Positions 33,206-44,737 of a stretch of DNA of 64,000 nt are shown here, piece by piece (within the stretch, counting starts at the first letter, position 1; every line of letters starts with the position of its first letter). The translations under genes were made by a program, and so were the position numbers. The notes under the pieces are model-generated. The model worked only from the letters and a program-made list of their open reading frames with translations, was not told the origin of the DNA and ran no database searches. The stretch is from Aristolochia californica (Eukaryota > Streptophyta > Magnoliopsida > Piperales > Aristolochiaceae): positions 28,738,111 through 28,802,110 of the forward strand of contig JARWKL010000010.1 in NCBI GenBank assembly GCA_029961685.1. Direction: 5' to 3'.

Positions 33206-34651
33206 ATGGCTGCGAAGTATACAATAGAGAAGTTCGATGGACAGGTGAGTTTCAATCTGTGGCGCGTGAAAATGGGTGCCCTATTGGTACAACAGGGTTT
33301 CTACAAAGCATTGAATGGGAAGGAGAAGCTTCCAGCTACGATATCAGAGGAAGACAAAGAAGAACTTGACATCAAAGCACTTAGTTCCATTCAGTTGTGC
33401 TTGACCGATGAGGTTTTGCGGGAAGTTGCGGATGAGATTACCGCGGCTAGTTTGTGGCTCAAATTGGAGCATATTTATATGACTAAATCTCTCACGAACA
33501 GGTTGTACTTGAAACAACGCCTCTATACTCTTCGGATGAAAGAAGGTACATCTATTAAAGACCATCTTAATGAATTCAATAAGATTATTATGGATTTGAA
33601 GAATATAGATATTACCATTGAAGATGAAGATCAAGCACTGATTGTACTGTGCTCTTTACCTTTTTTGTATGAGCACTTCGTTACGACTATGCTCCATGGG
33701 AACAATACCATCTCTATGGAGGATGTTAAGTCAGCCTTATACTCTAAGGAGTTGAGGAAGAAGGTGTCTACCAGTAGGAGTGAGGAGCAAGCAGATGGTT
33801 TGTTTGTTAGAGGGCGAACGAAGGGAAAGGAGTTATCAACTTCTAAAGGCAGTGACTGTTCTAGGTTGCAGTCAAAAGGGAAAAAGGGCAAGTGCAATTA
33901 TTGTCGTCAACCGGGTCACTTTGTACGAGACTGTCCAAAACTCAAAGAGAAAGAGAAAAGAGAAGGAAAGAAAGATGTTCCCAGGGTTGTTGAAGATCAT
34001 TCTGATGGTTCAGAATATGTTCTCTCAGTTGATGCTTGTGCTGCACACTCACAAGATGAGTGGATACTTGATTCGGGCTGCTCCTACCACATGTGTCTTA
34101 CCAAGGATTACTTCGCGACATATCAGTCGGCGAATGGTGGTACAGTTTTGATGGGGAACAACATGCCCTGTAAAACTGTTGGGAGTGGAATGGTTCAAAT
34201 CAAGATGCATGAAGGTATAGTGAGGATTTTGTCAGAAGTTCGGCATGTACCAGATTTGAAGAAAAATCTTATTTCTCTGGGTTCTCTTGATTCCCTTGGT
34301 TGTAGATATACTGTTGAAGGTGGACTCATTAAGGTCTGTAGAGGTGCTTTGGTTGATATGAAAGGGAAAAAAGTTGGTAACCTTTATGTGCTTCAGGGCA
34401 GTACAATTATAGGTACTGCAACAGTTTCCTCATCTACAAATTCAGATTCAGACACGACTCGACTATGGCATATGCGCTTAGGGCATATGAGTGTGAGGGG
34501 TCTAACAATTTTGAGCAAACAGGGTATGCTTGGTGGTCAGAAAATAGGGAATTTAGACTTCTGTGAACATTGTGTTTTTGGGAAACAAAAGCGTCTTAAA
34601 TTCAGTACGGCAATCCATAGAACCAAGGTACAGTGGTCGGTACTTCATTAA
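33206..34651 (+). pseudogene. Tnt1-like gag-protease-pre-integrase frame
   Basis: A 481-codon open frame starting MAAKYTIEKFDGQVSFNLWR. It has the UBN2 gag domain (about 1-220), a CCHC zinc knuckle CNYCRQPGHFVRDCP (about 232-246), the aspartic protease active site WILDSGCSYHMC (about 288), and GAG-pre-integrase with LWHMRLGHMS and CEHCVFGKQK (about 423-467). All these domains look intact. The frame shifts near 34630 at a small deletion. Family role: particle protein and polyprotein processing. Confidence 0.85.
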
Positions 34652-35409
34652 CTTCATTGATAACTACTCTAGGAAGGTCTGGCTTTATCCGTTGAAGACA
34701 AAGGATGAAGCGTTTGATACTTTCAAGCAATTTAAGGCCATGATTGAGAACCAAACTGGAAAGAAGATCAAACGTCTGAGGATAGATGACGGTTTGGAGT
34801 TCTGTTTAGGGAAGTTTAATGATTTCTGCAAGAATGTGGGAATTGCTCGGCATCGCGCAGTGAGGAAGACTCCTCAGCAAAATGGTGTCGCAGAACGCAT
34901 GAACAGGACACTTTTGGACAGGGCTAGGTGTATGCTCTCTAATGCGAGTTTGGGTAAAGATTTTGGGGTTGAGGCAGTTTCCACAGCATGCTACTTGGTG
35001 AATCGGTCTCCATCGACTGCTATTGAGTGTAAGACTCCTATTGAGTAAGATTCATGTTGAGGTATGGTTTGGATCTCCCGCAGATTATTCTAGTTTGAAA
35101 ATTTTTGGTTGTCCAACTTATGCTCATGTTAATGAGGGTAAATTAGAACCTCGTGCTAAGAAATGTATATTTCAGGGTTATGCATCTCGGGTGAAAGGGT
35201 ATAGATTATGGTTTACTGATCCTAAGTCACCCAAGTTTCTTATCAGTAGAGATGTTACTTTTGATGAAACTTATATGCTTCACCCAAGAAAGGAGTCTGT
35301 TGATGAAGGCAGAAATTGTGGTGTCAGTGAACAGGTGGAGCTAGAGTGTGACACTTCTGGGAGAGGCATAGAAAACACTCCAATTCAGTCTATTGAGGAA
35401 AGGGTGTAA
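34600..35409 (+). pseudogene. Tnt1-like integrase, damaged
   Basis: Two overlapping frames. The core begins at SGRYFINFIDNYSRKVWLY, so the preceding segment with the first catalytic Asp (normally H-S/T-D-L-W-G-P) is deleted. LRIDDGLEF keeps the second Asp. TPQQNGVAERMNRTLLDRAR keeps the catalytic Glu. A frameshift at about 35040 leads into FGCPTYAHV and FQGYASRVKGYRLW. Not functional. Confidence 0.8.
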
Positions 35410-36333
35410 GATTCTAGTGAGGTAGAAGATGCACCACAAGAGAAACAATACAGTTTGGCTCGAGATCGAGAGAGGAGGTAGATAAGGCCACCTAAAAAGT
35501 ATGGCTATGCAGATATGGTTGCTTATGCATTGACTGTGGCAGAGGCCGTTCAGTTTCAAGAGCTCTCTAACTACAGTGAAGCTGTCACGGGTAGTGATGC
35601 TGCTCATTTCAGACTTTCAGCAGATTTATCACCGCAGACCGAGGAGGAGGAGGGGCACATATCTCATGTTCCCTATGCTAGTGCAGTTGGGAGCCTTATG
35701 TATGTCATGGTTTGCACTCTTCCAGATATTTCACATGCGGTTAGTGTTGTGAGTAGATATATGGCACATCCTGGCAAGGGACACTGGCAGGCTGTGAAAT
35801 GGATATTTCGATATCTGAAGGGTACTACTAGTACTGGTTTGGTATTTGGGGGTTGCAGAGATACTGGTGTTGTTGGCTATGTTGATTCTAATTATGTTGG
35901 CGATCATGATAAGTGGAGATCTCTGACATGTTATGTTTTCACTCTCTCGAGTTGTGCTGCGAGTTAGAAGGCAACATTACAAACTACAGTTGCCTTATCC
36001 ACTACAGAGGCCGAGTACATGGTTGTGACTGAGGCAGTGAAAGAAGCTATCTGGTTGATAGGTTTACTGGGTGAGTTTAGTTTGCCATAAGGTGCTACAG
36101 TTGTTCACTGTGATAGTCAGAGTGCTATACATTTGACTAAAAATCAGATGTATCATGAGAGAACTAAGCATATTGATGTCAGATATAATTTTGTGAGAGA
36201 TACTGTCTCTCAGGGCCAGATTGAGGTAAAGAAGATTGGTACTGCAGAGAATGTAACAGATATGATGACCAAACCAGTTCCTTCACTCAAGTTCAAGCAC
36301 TGCTTGGACTTGATTGGTGTTCGCAGTATCTGA
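35410..36333 (+). pseudogene. Tnt1-like RNase H with the RT core deleted
   Basis: After PPKKYGYADM and FQELSNYSEAVTG (the start of RT in this family) the frame jumps directly to VPYASAVGSLMYVMVCTLPD. The palm with YVDD is missing. RNase H signatures follow: [45 protein letters not shown] and the C-terminal DMMTKPVP. Two in-frame stops remain. The missing part would be roughly 250 residues. Confidence 0.8.
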
Positions 36334-36423
36334 GGAGGATGCCCTAAGGGGCAAGGTGGAGATGGCGATAGACAATTTCATTTTTCAGAGAAGATTAATT
36401 GAATTCAAGCCAAGGTGGAGATT

Positions 36424-36832
36424 TGTTGTTGGGTGTCTTGAATTGGAAATTCCGGTTCAGACCCGTTGACCCGACCAACGCTCCTTGCCAGGCATTGCGA
36501 CCCAACCTGATTTCTCAAATCGGGATTTCATTGATTTAGGGGTTTTCGAATAGAAGGTAGGGTGGAGAGTTTGTTTTTTACGACATTGAGTTTCATCGAG
36601 GGGGAGAAATCGATTTTGTATGCTTGGAGCCGCAAAGCTTCTCTTCGTTTTAGTGGAATCTCGTCGTCTTCTCCCGTGGATGTAGGCTGTTGCCGAACCA
36701 TGTAAGATCGTTGTCTCTTGTGTGTTATTGGTTTACTTTCTGCATCTATTTCGGTTTCTCATTTACATTATACAGTTTGTAGTTTTGATTTAATCTCAGA
36801 ATAGAGCTCGGTTTGTAGTCTTAGATCTATCA
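36424..36832 (+). repeat. Tnt1-like 3' LTR
   Basis: TGTTGTTGGG to ATCTATCA, 409 bp. It is preceded by the purine-rich AAGGTGGAGAT (36413-36423), which serves as polypurine tract. Confidence 0.85.
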
Positions 36833-36837
36833 GTGTA

Positions 36838-37040
36838 AATAGTATAACTTTTCTAAAGAATAAACAAAAAAAGCAATCAATCCATAAGCAATACACCATG
36901 GATTTTATAGAGGAAATTCTCCACCTTGAAATTAAAAAATCCACTAAGGGCCTGTTAGTGCATAGGTAAAGTAATGGGAGAAAGTGAATTCCTTAAGTAA
37001 AGATACTCTTAAAGCGTTAGTGGGTAGAGAAAGTGAATCA
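36838..37040. other. Spacer with a PIF/Harbinger-like transposon end
   Basis: From about 36950 the sequence GGGCCTGTTAGTGCATAGG, after CTAA, resembles termini of plant PIF/Harbinger-type elements, and a related sequence occurs near 62370. Cut at 37041 by an LTR. The other end is not found. Confidence 0.35.
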
Positions 37041-38768
37041 TGTTGACCATAGGTTGATTCCCTTATTTCTTTTGATGATAACAAAAATTAATAGAGTAGA
37101 CAACTTGAAAACTAAGTATTTCAATACTTTTCCTTCAAGAGTCATGCATCTCAAGGTCTAAATCTTGAAAACGATCGAGCCTACTCAAAACCTCAAGCAT
37201 CATTAAAAGACAACTCTTGAAGAAGAAGACAATATGGAGACTAGAGTTTAGGAGTTATTGATGTATATCAAAACTCAGTCAGTATGTAAGAGAGCCTTCC
37301 TAACTCTTTCTCTTAAGGTACAATGTTAAATATGAAGTTTTAGGGCATACATGCATTTACACATGTTTTAAAATATCGTATACATCTTTTTAAACATGAT
37401 AGAGCACTTAGATTCAATCATTCCCATGATTTAAAAGACACCTTAGTTGAGCTGGCATTGGAATGATCGATAAACTTCTTCCAATGATCTATCATCCAGA
37501 AGTGCATTGGTGAAGCTTATAAAGCATGATCTATCAACCTAAGTCGATTGATTGATTATCTTTTAGGGCATACATGCATTTACACATGTTTTAAAATTTC
37601 ATATACATCATAGAGCACTTAGATTCAATCATTCCCATGATTTAAAAGACACCTTAGTTGAACTGGCATTGGAATGATCGATAAGCTTCTTCCAATGATC
37701 GATCATCCAGAAGTCATTGGTGAAGCTTATCAAGCATGATCTATCAACCTAAGTCGATTGATCAATTATCTAGAACATGCCCATTTCATGCTATAAAGCA
37801 TGATCGATCATCCCACATGATTGATTGATCAGACAAAATCTTTTTGGTCAGGGACATAAAGCATGATCGATCATACTTACATTACATTACTAGAGGGAAC
37901 TTTGATTTTTTTATCATCCCCTAGTAATGATTGATCAACTTATATTTTTAGGACCAATGGTAACATATTGATCAATCAATCCATCAATCAATAAGTCACA
38001 TCTGACAAAGAAAAGAGCTGTTATACACGATTGATCGATCAATCACTTTACAATGATCAATCAATCAATGTATTGATTTTTGCAAATGGGCAAATAATGA
38101 CTCGTTTGGCTTGGGGAGTCTATAAATACCCACCATACCTCGCATAGAGAAGCTAATGAGCATTTATTGGCAAATCCATAAAGCTTTATACTCAAAGTCT
38201 TGCAAATCTTCTCTAAAGTGCTTTTGAGTGAAAAAGAGCCACAATCTTGCATACTCTTTAACTCTTTCTTCTACCTATTCATAGCATTTCATATAGTCAA
38301 GCTCCTACATACTCTCATTATGTTGAAAAGAAATGGATGCTTGGATCTCCCAAGGAGAAGGTACTCTCCATGTAAAATGGGTGTAAGTGGACTTTTCCTT
38401 TCTCTGTTTTTATTTTGTGAAAGGTTCATCTAGAACCTATTTGATCCAAATAGAAAGAGTCAACTAGAGCTAGAATCTAGCCAATCTTTTGGGGAGATTG
38501 TATTTTTAAAAGCGCATATTTGAGCTACACATGGCTTAAAGAGAGCCAAAATCTTTGTGTAACTCTAGCTATTAGAGCTTTGAAATAGTGGAATTTTCCA
38601 AACATGGGAAACATCGATAACAAAAATTCTCTTCTCTCCTATGATGTGTGATTGATTTTTTACTCTGAATTTGCTATACTGTATGCTTTATATTTCACAC
38701 CTTACTTAATCTTTTAAATTTTAAATCTCAATTCAAGCTCCCTCTTGAGAAGTCACCTAATCCAACTA
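37041..38768 (+). repeat. Long LTR (about 1.7 kb) rich in GATCGATCA words
   Basis: Begins TGTTGACCATAGG. It is followed at about 38769 by TTAGTATCAGAGTAGG, a PBS-like word, and then by copia gag coding, so it is read as a 5' LTR. A TATAAATA box lies at 38121-38128. Between 37440 and 38080 there are many copies of GATCGATCA/TGATTGATC words. A tandem duplication (37339-37561 and 37562-37772, about 210-223 bp) lies inside it. A partial copy is at 16101-16603. Confidence 0.65.
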
Positions 38769-39187
38769 TTAGTATCAGAGTAGGCCAAGTATTTAACTTG
38801 AATCAATATCCCATTGATTTTGATTCGACTAAATGTCATCTCAAGACGAGTTGCTCCTTCCCAAAGGATAATCTGCCAATCATCCTCTTTTGTTCAATGG
38901 AACAAACTATGGCTATTGGAAGGTAAAAATGTAATTCTTCCCCTAATCCATGGATTGGGTTATATGGCATGTGACCAAGAATGGTCCATTTGAGCCACAA
39001 AAGCTAAAAAATGGCATTCTAGTCATAAAGCAATTGATGGATCTAACTAGGGAAGATAAAGAGCAACTCAAAACAAAGTCTAAGTCTATTAACCTTTTGT
39101 TATGTACCTTAAGACCGCAAAGGAAATATGAGAAAAACTAGATGTCATGCATGAGGGAACCACTAGGCCCAATGATTCTAAGATTAG
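38769..39187 (+). pseudogene. copia gag fragment after the long LTR
   Basis: PPLFNGTNYGYWKVKM-like text at about 38882-38935 (DUF4219/UBN2 gag start), then DWVIWHVTKNGPFEP and INLLLCTLRPQRKYEK up to 39139. Truncated at 39188 by another LTR. The rest of this element is absent. Confidence 0.65.
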
Positions 39188-39498
39188 TGTTGAAGAACAG
39201 ATATGGAAGAGTCTTATATGATTCTCACAGAGCTTAAATTAATATGGTGAAGTCTTGGAAGGAGGTCTCACAAAAGAGTCTCAGTTAAAGGTGTTTTAGT
39301 TATGCTAGTCTTCTATTTATGTTCAATTGTTCAATTGTTTTAGGACTTATCTTTTAGTGTTAAAACTTTGGGTGTAACTGGGACAAGGGTAGTTTAATTG
39401 TAATTGGATTCTACTTGTTTCCTCTATTATAAATAGATGCTCATTGTACTCAAATTACAACATGTTAGTGAAGTTTTCTCTTTTCTAGAAATTCAACA
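39188..39498 (+). repeat. 5' LTR of the non-coding LTR family (copy 2)
   Basis: TGTTGAAGAACAGATATGGA...ATTCAACA, 311 bp, followed by TGGTATCAAAG (PBS). Matches the LTRs at 44738-45051 and, inverted, 41958-42294. Confidence 0.8.
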
Positions 39499-40136
39499 TG
39501 GTATCAAAGTGGGATCTATAAGTTGACTTAGTCAACCCATAGAAATAATGTGATCCTTTTCTGATCTATCATCTCTAGTAATTTAGGTTCATATTCTATC
39601 TTTTTTCTTTCTTTGTAGTCCGAATACCCATTGTTTTCTTGGTGTTTTCACCTCTATACTGAGCAGGTCATATTTAAAATTATATATTGCCAGAAAGATA
39701 TTCGAGTCTAATTTCCAATGCAAAAATAATTCTGGCAGTCAAATATGAGGTAAAGAGAAATTGATATTTTAAGCAGTAAAGGTCAGACTACAAGAGAGGT
39801 TCATGGAGCAACAAAAAATTTCAATTTTGAGCTATTTTATGCCATCAAGAATGAGACTTTATATGAAGATTTATACATCGAAAGAAAGATCTATAATTCT
39901 ATTTTCTACCCTATCAAACAAATTCTCCATTTGAGTTTTCTAGAGGGAGATATCAATTTCGCAAGGGTCATTGATCATGCTAGCCAAAGAAGAAAGAGTA
40001 TCCAGTTTGGCCAGATTACACAGTACGAAATCTATGAGATTCTTTATCTCAAAATAAGCATATTTTATGAAGAAAAGTTATACTTGGATGAAAGGTATCG
40101 AGTCTAGTTTCAGAAGGAGAAAATTTCATGTCAACC
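39499..40136 (+). other. Internal leader of the non-coding LTR element (copy 2)
   Basis: No coding. Parallels 45052-45690 and 47061-47720 (shared TAATGTGATCCTTTTCTGATC, GAGGTTC, CTAATTTCCAA words). Interrupted at 40137 by a minus-strand copia LTR. Confidence 0.6.
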
Positions 40137-40809
40137 TGGTTAGATTTAGGATTCCTTGTTGAGAGTAGTAAATGAGCTACACTAAGGTAGAAAGCGTAAC
40201 AAGAAAGTGAGAGAGAGAAGGAGAGGTGATTGAGTGAATGGAAGAGGAGAAGAGGAGAGATCGACTAGGAGAGAGTGAGAGTGAAAGGAGGGAAGGAGAA
40301 TTAGAGTAAGGTGACGTGCCTAATCCTCCCCCTCATTGTATATTTATAATAATGAGAAGAGCTATAATTACATCATTACCCTTTACCCTAAGAAGGGTGA
40401 GAAAGGGACAAAAATCAAAGAGAAATTACATCATGCCACTATACTACGGTCTTATCTTCCAACATTCCCACTCAAGCTGGGGGAGAGAAAATATCGTAGA
40501 TACCCAACTTAGAATTTCTCCCGTATAAAATGGAAATCTACCTCAATGTGTTTTATCCTTTGATGGAAGACCAAATTTGAAGTGATAAGAATGACTACCT
40601 TATTGTCACAATATAATTTCATAGAAGCTCCTTTATAGAAACCCAATTCAGTAAGAAGATATTAGATCCATAGAAGCTCACTGATTGTGTGGGCCATAGC
40701 TCTATACTATACTTCTGCATTAGATCTCACAAAAACATTATGCTTTTTGGTTCTCAATGTAATCAGGTTACCTCCAACTAAGGTACAATACCCAGAAGTC
40801 GACTTCTTC

Positions 40810-41157
40810 TCAATAGGGTGATCTAGCCCAATCTGCATCCTGAAAACCTTCTATGTTGAAGTGGCCATGATTTTTATAGAGAAACCCCTCCCCTAGAGCT
40901 CCTTTTAAATAACTCAGTATCCTCTCCAAAGCTTGCCAATGGGTAAGTTGTGGTTTGTGCATATATTGACTCACCACATTTACCGAATATGATATATCTG
41001 GTTTGGTCACTGTGTGGTAAATAAGCTTTCCCACAAGCCTATGATATTTACCTATATCAACATCTTCTCCAGAGATTGCACATAGCTTTGTATTGCCATC
41101 TAGAGGAGTATCTGTTGGTCCACACCCCATCTTCCATGTGTCCTCAAGTAGATCCAA
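40810..41157 (-). pseudogene. Minus-strand copia RT-tail/RNase H start
   Basis: 115-codon open frame: GKYHRLVGKLIYHTVTKPDI, LSYLKGALGEG, DADWARSP. The continuation toward 40490 is recognisable but broken (YCTL, WRNKK-like text). Confidence 0.75.
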
Positions 41158-41167
41158 AACAGATCTC

Positions 41168-41890
41168 CTATAAGATAATACAATCCCATGTTTTGACTGG
41201 AAAACCTATATACCCAAAAAAATATTTTAAATGTCCAAGATCCTTTGTTTTAAATTCTTTGAATATCTTCTCTCTGACCTCTTTTATACTATCCATGTCA
41301 CTACTAGTTAAGACGATATCATCTATATAAATTGCCAGTAATATTGTTCTCTTTAAGGTATTCTTGACAAAGACAAAATGATATATTGAATACCAACTGA
41401 ATCCAAAATACAACGTTGCTTGGCTAAATTTGTCAAACCAAGCCCAAGGAGATTGTTTGAGCCTATATAAAGACTTTCTCAATCTGCATACCGACTCCCC
41501 CTCAACCACAAACTAGGTGGTTGATGCATATATATCTCTTCTTCAAAAATGTATTCTTCACATCCAATCGATATACTGTCCAAGAGGAATTAACAACGAG
41601 TGATAATAAGATGCGTATTGAGTTTAATTTATCTACTAAGGAGAAATTTTACTCATAATCTACTCCATATCACTTAGTATACCCCTTTGCAATGAGTCGG
41701 GCCTTTAGGAGAGCAACAAAACTATCTAGATTGTGCATGATCGTAAAAACCCATTTACAACCCACATGTTTCTTTCTAGGAGGAAGTGGAACTAATGCCT
41801 AAGTCTGATTCACATACAATGCATTCACTTCTTCTTCCATTGCCACCTTCCATCCTGTATGCTACCGAACCTCTTGATATGATTGTTTTG
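41168..41890 (-). pseudogene. Minus-strand copia RT
   Basis: Open from 41509 to 41168, with [18 protein letters not shown] and the catalytic AIYIDDIVLTSSD (Y-x-D-D intact). Upstream to 41890, with stops, lie WVFTIMHNLDSFVALLKARL and SWKVAMEEEVNAL. Confidence 0.75.
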
Positions 41891-41952
41891 TTCTCATGTT
41901 CAACTTTCTTAATTTGAGGTGACATCTTTATCTCACCTATGCACCTTCTTTC

Positions 41953-44401
41953 ATTTGTGTTGAATTTATAAAAAAGTAAAAAACTTCATTGACTTGATAT
42001 AACTTGAGTACAATGAGCATCTATTTATAATGGAGGAAATAAGTAGAATCTAATTAAAATTAAACTACCCTTATCCTAGTTACACCTAAAGTTAAATATT
42101 AAAGGATAAGTCCTCGAACAATTGAACAACTGAATATAAATAGAAGACAAACATAACTAAAACACTATTAATTGAGACTCTTATGCAAGACCTCCTCCTG
42201 TGAGATCTTTAAGACTCCACCATATTAATTTTGGCTCTATGAGACTTCATACTATGAGAGTCAGATAAGACTCTTCCATATCTATTCTTCAATATTCCCC
42301 CTCAAGCTAGAGTTTATAATTTCAGTTTGCAAAGAAAAATGATTCATGGTCTTCATTCTTCTTTTGCAGAAAAAATTATTCATAGGTGAAAAAGACTTCA
42401 TCATTTTTTCTGCCCCTTTCTTAAATATTTTGGTCACATAAAAATTACGACAACATGTGGAACAAAATACCTCTTTCTTCTACTTCCACCCCTCTAAGTG
42501 GGGATAAAAAGGACATAGAAACCCAATTTGGAAAAAATATAATGTGGGAGAAGAAAATCACTCCTATCCATATGATACAGCACCATACACCAGTCAAAAT
42601 GGTCATAGTCTAAAACACGCTCTGCTCAATTTTAAAGGCAAAAAATTAACTCAACGTTAGTGCTTAACAAAGAGACTACTCACTTTTTAAGGGTAGCTCA
42701 AACACAAATCACCTCTTGGGTGAAGAGTAAAATACTTGACTCAAGATGAATGTTGGGTACACTCCTATACTTTGGGTCTAGGCATTGTTTTGAAGTGATG
42801 AAAACACAAGAAGATAAGTTGAAGAAATACTAGAGGAAAATAACTTTAATTGGAAGGAGGCCACTATGCGGCTATTCAAGAATGTGACCTTTTAAAAAAA
42901 AAACTATGGGAGAGTATAATGGTATAAATTAATAATTTTGACCATGTATAAATATTTTGGGGGTGACCACAATTTTCAGAGTTAATGATGCGAAAGATAC
43001 ACAACCAAGTAATAAAAACGCAAAACTTGAAAACAACATCGAAGTAGGAAATTTTTGCAAACCTTTAATGGGTGCATCATGAAGTGATTTATTATGACCA
43101 AAGCTCTCTGATTAGAAGAGAAATTTGGCTAAAAAACTAGGATTCTAGGAGAAGGAAACTCAATTTATGCCAATGGATGGAGAGATAATAGGAGAGAAAA
43201 TAGGAAAAATGAGAGAATTTCGATAAAATTGACCTTTAGTACTTCTAATATCAAGATCTCCCACAATATATATTCGAATCACAAAAGGCTTTTTTCTTAA
43301 GAAACTAGACTCAAAGAGATTTAATTTGATACATAAATTGACATAAAAAGCATCATTCTTAAATCTTTTATGATCTCTTTATTTTCTTCATTCTGTAACT
43401 TGATGTTTTTTTTTCCTCCAATGCGAATATCTCCTTACATATAGATTAGATTGACATGAAATTTTCTCCTTATGAAACTGGACATTGATACCTTTCATTA
43501 AAGTATAAATTTTATTTATAAAATATACTTATTTTGAGATAAAGAATCTGATAAATTTCAAGCTCTGTAATCTGGCTGATCTGAGTAATCTTTCCTCTTT
43601 GGCCAACAAGACCATTGATTCTTCTGGTATTGATATCTACCTCTAGAAAAATCAGATTGAGAATTGGTTAAATAGATAAGAAAATAGACTTATAGATATA
43701 TCTTTTGACATATAGTTTTCCATATAAAATCTCGATCTTGATGGCATAAAATGCCTCAAAAGGTGAAGCTTTCTACTGCTGCTTGAACCTTTCTTTCAAT
43801 TTGACCTTTTTTTTGTTCAAATATCGATTTATCTTTGTAAAAACTCTGATTGAAAAAATTATTTTTGAGTTGGAAAGTAGACTTGAAGATATTTCCGTCA
43901 ATAAATAATTTGAAATATGAAAATTTTAGTCTAGAGGTGTGAATGCTAAGAAAACAACATGTACAAGGATAAAAAAGAAAGAAAAAGATAGAATATGAAC
44001 CTAAACTACTAGAGATGATAGATAAAAAATGATCACATTATTACTATGGGTTAACCATAAAACCCACTCTGATACCATGTTGAGTTTTTAGAATAGTAAA
44101 AACTCCATTGACTTGATATAATTTGAATACACTGAGCCTTTATTTATAATAGAGGAAACAAGTAGAATCCAATTACAATTAAACTACCTTTATCCCAGTT
44201 ACGCCAAAAGTTAAATATTAAAAGATAAGTCCTAGAACAATTGAATAACTGAACATAAATGGAAGACTAACATAATTAAAAAACCTTTAACTGAGACTCT
44301 TCTAGGAGACCTCCTCCTGTGAGATTTGTAAGACTCCACCATATTTATTTTGGTTATGTGAAAGTCATGTAAGACTTCCATAGTTGCTCTTCAATAATTT
44401 G
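41953..44401 (-). mobile_element. Complete non-coding LTR retrotransposon, TSD ATTTG
   Basis: 5' LTR 44396-44078 and 3' LTR 42294-41958 (minus strand). PBS complement ACTCTGATACCA at 44066-44077. Polypurine tract at 42295-42312 (complement of CTCTAGCTTGAGGGGGAA). Perfect 5-bp repeats ATTTG lie at 41953-41957 and 44397-44401. Total 2439 bp. The 1.78-kb interior has no gag or pol, so it is a LARD/large-TRIM type element that depends on another element's proteins. Confidence 0.85.
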
Positions 44402-44737
44402 GTTTCATTTTCTATTCTTCCTTATAGTTTGAATGAGATTTTTTAATTTCAAAGTTTTGCCTCTATCTCATTTCTTCATTCTTGCTTCTTGTTCACAAAC
44501 CTCCTTCACTCCCTCTTCTTTCTTGCTTTCTTGAACTTAACTGTGATGTAATAATTCCAATTTCTAGTTCCACCTCATTCACCTCCGATTACTTCAGTTG
44601 TATGCATCTAATAGGCACATTCTTTTGATCATCTCCTTCAACTCTCTCACTAAGTTTCTCTATTTTGCCTTGCACTCCCTTCTCTCCTTCAAGGATCATG
44701 TTCTAGTTGTGGGATCCTTAATCTCATACCTATATAT
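44402..44737. other. Host sequence to the right of the ATTTG insertion
   Basis: CT-rich, non-coding. It may be part of an LTR leader (GGGATCCTTAATC resembles the GGATCCTAAATTCAACA LTR end), but I cannot assign it. Confidence 0.3.

Larger units (their letters stand above)
32821..36837 (+). mobile_element. Tnt1-like copia element with inverted U5 at its 5' border, TSD GTGTA
   Basis: The insert 32826-36832 (4007 bp) is bordered by perfect GTGTA repeats (32821-32825, 36833-36837). The right end is a normal 3' LTR (36424-36832, TGTTGTTGGG...ATCTATCA). The left end is not an LTR start: 32826-32946 is the reverse complement of the last roughly 121 bp of that LTR. It is followed by only the first roughly 185 bp of the LTR in normal orientation (32954-33138), then gag. 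No PBS word is present. The body has gag, protease, integrase and RNase H but lacks most of RT, so it is non-autonomous. Confidence 0.85.
40137..41957 (-). mobile_element. Minus-strand copia relic with 3' LTR, RNase H and RT
   Basis: On the minus strand: RT, RNase H, polypurine tract (CTCCCCCAGCTTGAGTGGGA, 40465-40485) and a 328-bp LTR (40464 down to 40137). RT and RNase H are close to copia-1 (TVTKPDISYSVNVVSQYM, LKGALGEGFLYKNHGHFNIE). The 5' half is missing; at 41957 another LTR element interrupts. Confidence 0.75.
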
